Origin: Colocasia esculenta
Lineage: Eukaryota; Streptophyta; Magnoliopsida; Alismatales; Araceae
Direction of reading: 5' to 3'
Assembly (NCBI GenBank): GCA_014218235.1
Contig: CM024760.1
Span: 139,081,245-139,145,244 of the forward strand
Length of the DNA stretch: 64,000 bases
Each line of letters opens with the position of its first letter. Position 1 is the first letter of the stretch. Position numbers and translations under genes: made by a program. The notes beneath the pieces were generated by a model, which saw nothing but the letters and a program-made list of their open reading frames with translations, made no database searches and had not been told where the DNA came from. Positions 55,101 to 64,000 of the stretch are shown one piece after another.

Positions 55101-56309
55101 TGGTCCGGCATGAAGAAGGATGTTGCGGATTATGTGTCTAGATGTCTAGTATGTCAGCAGGTGAAAGCCGAGCGGCAGCGACCATCCGGCCTTATGCAGA
55201 GGATGGATATCCCCGTATGGAAGTGGGAAGCTGTCACTATGGACTTCGTTTCGGGTTTGCCTCGATCTAGAAGGGGCAATGACTCGATTTGGGTAGTTGT
55301 AGATAGATTCTCGAAGACTGCTCATTTCTTGCCTATGAAGAAGAAGCAGTCAGTAGAGAGTTTAGCTAGATTGTATGTTAGCGGTATCATTAGATTGCAT
55401 GGTGTGCCGAAGTCGATCATTTCGGATCGAGATCTGAGATTTACTTCGAGATTGTGGAAGGGTCTTCAGGATGCGTTAGGTTCGGAGCTTAAGCTCAGTT
55501 CGGCGTTTCATCCCCAGACCGATGGACAGTCCGAGAGGACTATCCAGACGCTCGAGGATATGTTGAGAGCGTGTGTTTGGATTGGAAGGATGATTGGGAG
55601 CGTCATTTACCTCTTGTGGAGTTCGCATACAACAACAGCTTTCATGCTAGTATCGGTATGGCTCCATTCGAGGCGTTGTATGGTAGGCCCTGCAGATCTC
55701 CTTTATGTTGGGAGGAGACTGGTGATAGGCAGTTGATCGGACCGGAGTTAGTTCAGGAAACTTCGGATAAGATTCAGCTTATCAGGAAAAGGCTTGTTGC
55801 GGCACAGGATAGGCAGAAGAGTTATGCCGACAACAGGAGAAAGGATTTGGAGTTCGAGGTTGGCGATCATGTCTTCTTGAAGATATCGCCTACTCGAGGT
55901 GTTGTCAGATTTGGCAGGCATAGCAAGCTAAGCCCTAGGTTCATTGGCCCATATGAGATTCTCAGACGTTTGGGCAACGTGGCGTACGAGCTAGCTTTAC
56001 CCCCAGCCTTGGCTAGCGTTCACCCGGTATTCCACGTATCTATGCTCAGGAAGTATGTCCGAGATCCGTCTCATGTGATTAGTCATGAGCCCGTGGAGAT
56101 CCAGCCAGATCTTTCGTATGTCGAGCAACCAGTAGCCATTCTTGACCGGAAGGTTCAGCATCTCCGGAACAAGAGTATCGCGTCGGTGAAAGTTCTATGG
56201 CGGAACTTCTCACGTGAGGAGGCTACGTGGGAGCTTGAGGATGCGATGAAGAAGAAGTATCCCCTTTGTTTGAGTAGTGTCGTTCTAACTTCGAGGACGA
56301 AGTTTCTTT

Positions 56310-56322
56310 AAGGGGGAGAGGG
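56310..56322 (+). other. G2 polypurine tract
   Basis: AAGGGGGAGAGGG abuts the 3' LTR, identical to G1. Confidence 0.93.
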
Positions 56323-59300
56323 TGTAAGGCCCTCTAATTTCCGTCGCATTTATTTGTATTTAGTGTGCATGATTGTGCTTGTGTATGTATGTACATATTT
56401 ACGTACGCATTAATTAGTATAATTACGTGTGTATGTGTTTATATTAAATAAATAATGTATGTATTGCATGATGATAGTATGGATACAATACCATAGGTAT
56501 ATTGCATGTATATATGCCCGGTATGCATGGTTTTCTGCATAATTTAGAATTCTGGCCGAAGGCCACCTTGGCGTCAAGCCCAGGCCGTTTAGTGGTGTCA
56601 GCGTCCAGACTGGACGCCAACACTTATCCTGGCGTCCAGCGATGTGGACGCCAATTTCTCTGACCTGCATGCGCAGCAGAGCTGCAAGCTTCTAAAACAA
56701 GGTATGGCCACCATTGGGGGGATGTCCCCCAACGGCTCTGAGGGTGTCCCATCACCCTAGTGAGTGGGAGAGAGACCCTCCTAAATCCTGAACCCGAATT
56801 GGCCTCTCCCACTCTTCCCTTCACCCTTGCAAGCGGAGAAAAAGAGAGGAAAAACCCTAGAGAGAAAAGCTGTGAGAAACCCACCTTACCACCCAAAAAT
56901 CCGACCCTTGGAGGCTTGATCGGCCATCTTCCCAACAAGGAGGTAGCTGGAGCAAAGGAGAAGGCTTCCCCATCGTCCCCTTGCTGTGGAGCTCATCCAA
57001 GAACCTGGAGGAAGGTGACCTTGGAGGCACTTCTGCAACTTTCTTGGGACTGCCCAAAGAGGTCTTCACCGAGCCATAAATCCCTTGGAGGAATTTTTAG
57101 AAGGCAAGTGACCTATCCCTGATGTCCCCTTATGAGTCTAGGTTGGTTTTGTGATTTTTATGGAATTTTCCTCGAGTCCTAGACCCTCCAATTCACCCAA
57201 GATTCAGAGCTCGGGTCTGTGTTTCTGCACAGACCTGGTTCGACGGCAAGGTCCCTGGACGTCCAGATCATACTTGGCATCCATCGACCATGCCGCTGAC
57301 CCTGAGTCAGCGGCCAGAGACCGCCGCCTAGTTCCTCAGGACAGAACAGTGAACTCTTCTGCCCTTCTTCTACTCTAATTTCGATATGATTTTCGTGATG
57401 AGGATATATGGTAAACCTTATACTCTATGTATTTTGTAAATTGTGTTGTGTGAGTGAATGTGGGATGTGATGGTGAATGTGGAAATGGTATTCCTTAAAC
57501 TCGTGACATGGATTGTTGATTCTTGCAAATTTAATTTTTCATGATTAGAATCGTATGAAGCCTTGGTTTTGGTCTGATCATGAAAGTCAGTGGGTCAGTA
57601 TATGTGTTTGCAAATTTGGTAAATTATCCATGCTAGTGTAACGTGCTAATAAATCCGATTCGGTAGAATAAAATGAAAGCATGCAAGAATGGTTTGTAGT
57701 GACCAATCCATAGATGTATGAATTAGGGTAATGTTGTATTCTAAATTCATGCATATGTTAGTAACTTATGTTTAAAACAGTAAGTGGCAAGTTACAAGAT
57801 GTGTTAAACCCATGTTGAATTAAATTGTGAACGGCATGCTAATTAGGTGTTTTATTTACTGTAAATTCCATGAAGCTCAGAAAAATCTGAAAAATGGAGG
57901 GTATCATCTTGAACCCGAAAACAGCATGTGGTTAAAATTTCAGGTCATTTGGATCCGTAAATAAAAGTTATGTGTTTTCATGTGAAATGTGATAATTCAT
58001 GCATGAAATGTGATAATATCAGGCATATGATTGTAATGTGATTAGTTATGGTTTAAAACCAACATGATTAGTGTGTTTACTGTGTGTTAAACTCTTGAAA
58101 TTTAGTAGTGCCATGTTAGGAAAAACAGAATGTTCATGTGAGTGAGAAAGTGAATGAAATGAGAAGAGTTATGTGTAAAACCATGTGTAAAACGGTAAAT
58201 GTGTAAAAGTGTAACTGTGCCAATGTGATACTGCTTCCGAGAAGGCAGTGGAGCTGTATCAGGGAAAAGTCCCCCTGAGAAAGTTCAATGTGTTAAGTGA
58301 CCCTAAGGGCATTAGGGGGAAATCCTGGAGGTGGACAAGTACCACTGGTTAGGGTGGAGACTTGTTCTCCCGGTCTGCGCAGTCCAAGAGTCGCCATTGG
58401 AATGCCTAGATGGCGTCTATGTGTAATGTGATGTGTATATGTCCTTCTTTGGTGGTTTGGACTATGTGTCACGGCACCTAAAAATGTGTAATGTGAAATG
58501 TGTAATGTGTATGTGACCATGTGTAAATGTGTAAGTGACATGTGAATGTGTATGTGTAAAGTGTGACCATTGAAAGAGGAAACTTGTGTAAAGAAAATGT
58601 GAAATGCTAAATGTGGAAATATGTTATTGAAACATATGTGAGACAAATCTGAAACCATGTGAATTCAGTAAATTCATGTTATTATTATCATTATGTTAAT
58701 GTGCAAAGAGGCTTAGAATCCATGTTAGGGATAATTAGTGAACACGGGCACAAAATAGCATGAATGGTTGTTGATGTGATATGTTTTATGCATTATTGTA
58801 GCTCTCATGCATAGGTTTTCAGCCATGAACCCATATGAAATCAGCAACCTAAAGCATGTGAAAAGGTTCATGTATGTGTTTAAAAATGTGTAAAATCCAT
58901 GCTAGTTGCGTTTCCTTCATGTATGTAAATTGTTCATGTTGATAGCTCTCATGTTTTGATTCTTTAAAGATTAAGTTTCATGAGTAAATTGAATAGAGAC
59001 CATGTGATAGGTGAATTTTATTTAGAAATCTGAAAGCATGAGTTATGTATAAATTGTAGAACTTTCATGATAGGTTGAAAACTTGAATTGACTAGCATGC
59101 TATGTGTTGCTAATTGTAATGTGCATGTAGAAACCACTAGGACTTATAAGTGTTTATCATGAGTGGTGTTGCTTGCTGAGTCCTTGGACTCACTCCTTGC
59201 TTCGGCGTACAGGTATAGTTGGTGACACAGTACCTTTGGAGGAGGCAGCAGAGACGGACTCCGAACCTGGAGACTAGCTAGTTTTTGGAGTTCCTTGAGA

Positions 59301-59622
59301 ATTGTGTATTTCATAGTATGTAATTTTGAACATTGTACTAGAAGTATCATGAGAATGATGTATAAGTGTGGACATTTGTATTTAATTTCAGCAATTTAAA
59401 TCATGTGGATTTTTAGTTCTTTTATGTTAATTGTGAACTGCATGTATGTTTAATGTGGATGATGAATGAATGAAGACATTGGTCTTTTACTTCCGCTACT
59501 CTGTTGTATATTCGCGTGTATCTCAGTTGTTTGTATCGTTTGGGTAAATGTCCCACTGTGGCAGCACTCGCTATACCGACGTGGGTCGGTATGACCGTAC
59601 CGGTGTATCGAGGGCCGTCACA
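56323..59622 (+). repeat. G2 3' LTR
   Basis: Near-identical to 48115-51405 with scattered small indels, including a partly duplicated GAAATGTGATAAT stretch near 57985-58020. Conserved island at 58216-58478. Confidence 0.94.
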
Positions 59623-59627
59623 GGTGC

Positions 59628-60820
59628 CATGGGTACAGCAAGAACTGAAAACGGCGAAGACTCAACAGAAAACGGAACTCCGTAAAACTTACCTGTCTCT
59701 GATGTTGTCATGACGCCACAGGCTGTCACGACACTGTCGCGACGCCACAGGCTGCCGCGACCAAGTCGCGATGCCTCAGAGCATCGCGATGATGTCTCGA
59801 CGGACACGTTGGTCGCGACATCATCGCAACCTCTATACCGGCCGCGATCTCAGTCGAGGGGCGTCCTGTTACAATCCTCCCAGGGACTGCCCCGAAACTG
59901 TACAAACGCATACACAAGGGGGATGGGAGCATGGGAAACATGTAGGAAAGCTTGTAAAAAAACCAAACCACCCTTAAACCCCATAAAACATGGATTACAA
60001 GGAAATCTACGCTCAGGGGAAACCTCACTCACCACGAGCATGATCCTCACACCCCACAACCCCAAACCACGGAGAAACAAGCTCTCAAGGGGAAGGGAGC
60101 ATGCTAGAATGAGAGGAGAACAAGGGGTCCCTACCTCAAGAAGTAGAGCCGACCCGTTGGGGCCTTCACATCGGAATGACCACCTCCTCCTCACTCCTAG
60201 CACCACAAGCACGCTGCCTACACCAAGGGGACGTCACCTCCTCGCCAAGAACGCTCAAGAACAAGCCAAGAATTGTCGGAGAAGAAGAGGGCTCGAAGGG
60301 GGAAGAAGAAGAAAGAAGAAGAAGAAGAAAGGAAGGGGAAGAAGAAATGGGGTTGCCTACCTTAGTTTTGAACTGACGGGTCAAGCAGGCACGACACCAA
60401 GCATGTCGCGATGCCCAGGGTGTCGCAACCATGTTGTGACCGTCGAACCCGGCATGACACCAAAAGTGGTCAAACCTCAAAGACTGGAAAACTAGAACGC
60501 GGCGGCCTACCAGGTCGCGTCAACATTGTACGCGCCTGACACCCGACAAGGCCATTCTAACAGAAAGGACAGTGGTCAGTTCGGTCAGAAAAGCAGTTGT
60601 GTCACCTTTAGACGCCGCGATAAGAACGCGACGACCACCCCCGTCGCGACCATGTCGTGACGGCCAAGTGTGCCGCGACCAAAAGTTTGTTGCGATGGCT
60701 AGTTGTGCCGCGACCAAAAGCCTATCACGACGGGCTCCCCAGGCGTGACCATGTCATGACCAGGGTGTCCGACGCGACCCTAAGGACAGTGCCAAGGGCC
60801 CAAGAGCGCTGGGTCTTACA
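59628..60820 (-). repeat. G3 3' LTR, proximal part, minus strand
   Basis: It continues the LTR cut at 48114 and ends at GGGTCTTACA, the reverse of TGTAAGACCC. It is GC-rich with many TCGCGA-type inverted repeats, for example TCGCGATGC (59766-59774) with GCATCGCGA (59781-59789). A GAA-rich tract lies near 60290-60350. The 261-codon open frame at 59710-60495 is not credible as a gene. Confidence 0.72.
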
Positions 60821-60838
60821 TCCTACCCCCTTAAGGAA
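60821..60838 (-). other. G3 polypurine tract, minus strand
   Basis: Plus-strand TCCTACCCCCTTAAGG next to the LTR reads on the minus strand as CCTTAAGGGGGTAGGA followed by TGTAAGACCC, a polypurine tract and LTR start. Confidence 0.7.
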
Positions 60839-62018
60839 TATCGGAACACGAGGCAGTTGCAAGTAAACGGGTACAGAGCAAGAACTAGACATCAAACCAT
60901 TGCACAATGAATAATACTAAAGATAATTCTTCTCATTAATCCGATTGAGTGAAATTGTTATTTCCATTTCTTATGTGTTGATGAGCTCGATCCAGTTTAG
61001 TTTTCATTTCTTCTGTTTAGATTCTATCATTTCACCTGCGCTGTTAGAGAATTCAGATGGTTTGCTTTGTCTATTTTGCCTGAGTTGATTTATCTATTTC
61101 TTCTGTGTTCATCTGGAGATTGATCTAAAGCATTTGCTCATTTCTTCTTGGCTTAGTTTAATGGTTCGGCATCTGAGAGTTTAGATTGTGGGGAGTTCGG
61201 CTGTAGGGAGAAGTCTTTTGCCTGATTGTGTTGCGGAGTCAGCAGTGTTGCAGTCCAGTAAGTTGCAGACATTTGTGATCGGAGCTCAGAATTCCAAAAG
61301 GATTCCGGACATCTACCGAGTCCAGATCCACATCATCAATGTTGTTTGATTCTTATTCTTCAGTAATAATACAAGGATTCTAATTTAGGAGCAATTAATT
61401 TTTGTTTGCATTTTCTGTCCGATGAGGGCTGTTGAGAGGTAGATGCGTAAATCTTCCATTTCTTGTGTGTTTCAGTCTTCAATTCAGAGGCATTTAGTTC
61501 AGTTCATCTGAATTTTCTTTCTTCTGTGAGAATAGGTAGCAGTTCTTTTTCTTCTGTGCAACTTTCTGAGATCAACAGTTCCATTTCTTTTGAGAGTATT
61601 GATTCAGTATTTGTAGAGAGCTGCTTTTGTTTACTGTTCATCCCCTGAGCTATAGGGGTACATTGATTTGAAAGTCTTCTTTTAAAAATTTCTGTCTATT
61701 GTTTTCATCCCTCGAGCTGTGAGGGTACAGTGATATCATATCTCTTCCATTTTCAATTCCACATGTTCTTTCATTAAATTTGATCCGTCAAGATTTTGAG
61801 TGATTTGGTCGGTACTGTTTACTCATCCACTTTTAATGCATTGTTGAATGATGTCAAGTCAAAGTAGTTTAATTCAAGCTCTATTCAGCCTCTCCGTGGA
61901 TATGACCTGTTCTCACTATCATGCTAGTTCATCTTTGTTGTTTTAATTTTGTGAGACAGTTTAGAGGAAGTGCGCATATTGATCTGTGCAATGAACTTTG
62001 AACAACGAGAGTGCACAG
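60839..62018. other. G3 internal region without recognised coding sequence
   Basis: About 1.2 kb of T-rich sequence lies where the integrase gene would be expected on the minus strand. I find no integrase motif in either strand. Short phrases recur (GAGCTATAGGGGTAC near 61648, GAGCTGTGAGGGTAC near 61714). It may replace deleted integrase or be another insertion. Confidence 0.45.
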
Positions 62019-62680
62019 TCAACAATGTCGCACGTTCAGCTTCCTCTTCAGTTCTTCATTGCCGGGGACGCATGTCCTCCCTTGGAACACCAGTCTTCCA
62101 TCCTCAGTCATAGCAAAGTTCGGTCTTTCAGCTAAGGTTTCTTTGATGCGGACTAAGAATGGATCATTATCTTGTTGGATTTTAATTTCTTCCAGCAAGT
62201 CGGATTGAATCTTGATGTTGGAAATCAAGACTCGATCATCACTATGTTCAATAGTTAAGTCTAACCTTGTGAATTGTTCTAGTAGTTGCATCTCGCCAAG
62301 GACTAGACTTGAAACAGATGCCATCGGCTTTCTACTAAGAGCATCAGCCACGGCGTTTCCCTTGCTTAGATGGTATTGGATGTTGAAGTCGAAATCTTTC
62401 AGATATTCTAGCCATCTTCTCTATCTCATGTTGAGTTTTTTCTAGAGAATAAATACTTCAGACTTTTATGGTCTGAGTAGACAGTGAATTTCTCTCCATA
62501 CAAGTAGTGTCTCCAGATCTTCAAGGCGAAAGACCACGGCAGCCAACTCTAGATCATGCACGGGTAGTTGACTTCATGCGTCTTCAGTTGTCTTGAAGAA
62601 TAAGCAATGACCTCCTTTGCATTAATACACACACCTAGCCAATCCTAAGGCATTGGTGTAGACAGAGAAACCTTCTCCCT
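62019..62680 (-). pseudogene. pol: G3 RNase H end and pre-integrase, truncated
   Basis: On the minus strand the degenerate RNase H (stops and frame changes around 62360-62680) leads to ADALSRK and a segment ending GRTCVPGNEELKRKL, which in this family directly precedes the integrase zinc finger. The similarity ends there, so integrase and any chromodomain are missing. Confidence 0.78.
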
Positions 62681-63595
62681 CTATGGCAGAGCAAGAATAG
62701 GTGCTGAGGTAAGACGATCTTTAAGAGTTTGGAAACTTTTCTCACACTCTTTACTCCAGGAGTATGGATTCTCCTTTCGTGTCAGTCGTGTGAGAGGAAC
62801 GGCGATCTTGGAGAAGTCCTTGATGAACCACCTGTAGTAGCCAGCCAGCCCCAAGAAACTTCTGATTTCTGTGACATTGGTTGGTCTCTCCCAATTGAGT
62901 ACAACTTTGACTTTGGAGGGATCAACTGAGATGCTATCCTTTGAGATGACATGGCCCAAGAAGGACACTTCTTCGAGCCAGAATTCACACTTGCTAAGCT
63001 TCGCGTACAGTTTGTTGTCTCGCAAGACGTGCAGTGCAATCTTCAGGTGTTCTTCATGCTCTTCTTTGGTCTTTGAATATATGAGGATATCGTCGATGAA
63101 GACGACCATGAACTTGTCAAGGTATGGCCGATATATGCTGTTCATGAGTTGCATAAAGGCTGCAGGAGCATTGGTTAGACCAAAAGGCATAACGACGAAT
63201 TCATAGTGTCCATACCTACTCCTGAAAGCTATTTTGAAGATATCGTCATCCTTGATCCTCATTTGATGATAGCCAGATCGAAGATCGATCTTGGAGAAAT
63301 ATTGAGCTCTGGATATTTGGTCGAAAAGTTCATCGACCCTGGGCAATGGGTATTTGTTCTTGATGGTGAGCTGATTGAGTTGACGATAGTCGATGCATAG
63401 CCTCATCGATCCATCTTTCTTCTTGACGAATAGCACAGGTCCTCCCCATAGGGAAGCACTTGGTCTGATGAATCCTTTCTCTAGTAGCTCCATCAGTTGC
63501 GTCTTCAACTCCTTTAGCTCGGCAGGTGACATCCGGTACGGTTGACGCGATACCAGGGCAGCTCCAGGGATCAACTCTATGGCAAAGTTGACATC
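62681..63595 (-). pseudogene. pol: G3 reverse transcriptase
   Basis: An open minus-strand frame carries PYRMSPAELKELKTQL, CIDYRQLNQLTIKNKYPLPR, YFSKIDLRSGYHQMRI, PFGLTNAPAAFMQLMN, catalytic VVFIDDILIYS near 63100, SFLGHVISKDSISVDP and SFLGLAGYYRWFIKDFSKIA. The RT core is intact. It differs from G1/G2 at many residues and is a separate gypsy family. A frame break near 63590 separates it from the protease part. Confidence 0.88.
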
Positions 63596-64000
63596 TCATT
63601 CGGGGGGAATCCCTGGCAGATCTTCAGGAAACACATTGGGGTAATCCTGGACTATGTGGATATCTTCTATCTTAGAACCCTTCTTTTCAACAACTACGGC
63701 TGCTAGGAAAGTAATGCAACCTTTCCTTATCATGTTGTGAGCTTTTATGGCGGAGATTAGAGACATCTGTCTCTTATGTCTAATCCCAAAGAATGCCAAT
63801 TTAGGAAAGTCACTAAAGGTAATCTTCCCTTTCTTACAGTCGACACTTGCCCTATATGTGGACAACCAGTCGGCTCCCAAAATTACATCATAGCCTTCCA
63901 TGGGCATACACACTAGGTCACCCAAACACCATCATGCCTGCCTCTGTGGAGTATGGGGCAACCCAACCACGAAGTCCATGGTGATGTCGTCCCACTTCCA
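63596..64000 (-). pseudogene. pro: G3 protease C-terminal part, cut by the window edge
   Basis: The minus-strand frame includes MEGYDVILGADWLSTY, the conserved C-terminal protease motif, then the linker VQDYPNVFPEDLPGIPPE that normally leads into RT, ending in a stop caused by a frame change. The protease active site and gag lie beyond the right edge. Confidence 0.8.

Larger units (their letters stand above)
51588..56276 (+). pseudogene. gag-pol: G2 gag-pol, several frameshifts and one stop
   Basis: The domains and motifs are those of G1: MASRGRRGG start, zinc knuckles CPHCGKTHGGSECW and CLKCGSSDHKIKDCP, protease DTGATHSF near 52966, RT FIDDVLVYS near 53980, RNase H (with IYTDAS changed to IYMDAS near 54418), H-H-C-C integrase and chromodomain. 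Lesions against G1: base loss near 51697, TGA at 52202, base losses near 53052, 53255 and 53484, loss of two bases near 53620, one near 55577 and one near 56267. The longest open part (53676-55575) covers RT to mid-integrase. Putative introns lie at 51800-51880 and 52076-52150. Confidence 0.92.
48115..59622 (+). mobile_element. G2: second Ty3/gypsy chromovirus, about 11.5 kb
   Basis: It has the same layout as G1: LTRs 48115-51405 and 56323-59622, primer site, gag with two putative introns, pol with chromodomain, and the same polypurine tract, bounded by an exact duplication. The interior is nearly identical to G1, but the LTRs differ from G1's much more. It carries more lesions than G1: one nonsense codon in gag and several one- or two-base deletions. 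Confidence 0.95.

Noticed and set aside
59710..60495. 261-codon plus-strand frame in the G3 LTR
   Set aside because: Low-complexity, Arg-rich translation of GC-rich dyad sequence in the opposite orientation to G3; stays open because of composition.

Overview
The window is plant nuclear DNA made almost entirely of nested LTR retrotransposons. I see no host gene, rRNA, tRNA gene, prokaryotic gene or CRISPR array. A flowering plant is indicated by plant-type Ty1/copia elements resembling the SIRE/Maximus lineage that carry an extra 3' ORF, Ty3/gypsy chromoviruses with a C-terminal chromodomain, and primer-binding sites for plant initiator tRNA-Met. The species cannot be read from the sequence.

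Layout. (1) An old, broken copia element ('A') is the backbone: an LTR piece at 1-580 and 12071-about 12410, a decayed gag-pol at 12417-15903, an extra ORF2 from 16389 that resumes at 29983-30251, a polypurine tract at 30509 and a 3' LTR from 30524. (2) A chromovirus, G1 (581-12065, target duplication CCTGT), sits in the 5' LTR piece. (3) Copia element B (19069-29977) sits in A's ORF2. (4) Copia element C (30856-42253), a relative of B, sits in A's 3' LTR. (5) A minus-strand gypsy solo LTR (43824-46455, target duplication GTACT) sits further along the same LTR. (6) From 46979 to the right edge lies a minus-strand gypsy element, G3. Its 3' LTR is split by a second chromovirus, G2 (48115-59622, target duplication GGTGC), and its truncated pol runs out of the window.

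Coding state. No element is fully intact. G1 is closest, with two single-base frameshifts in pol. G2 has about eight small lesions. B has lost its primer-binding site and most of its integrase core. C keeps integrase motifs (with two nonsense codons) and a fully open RT-RNase H frame, but has lost half of its protease. A lacks its gag N-terminus and integrase core.

Most interesting signals. In B and C the 10-bp palindrome CTGTCGACAG and close variants occur in pairs whose starts are 21-22 bp apart. Four pairs lie in every LTR, with the last one ending 84-88 bp before the TATA box. Further pairs lie just after pol and again just before ORF2, and in three of the four internal clusters a TATA-like box follows at nearly the same distance (86-91 bp). 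I read this as the LTR promoter module having been copied inside the element, possibly to transcribe ORF2 separately. Other LTR families here carry their own, different inverted-repeat clusters. G1 and G2 share two apparent in-frame spliceosomal introns in gag, and they have nearly identical interiors but clearly different LTRs.
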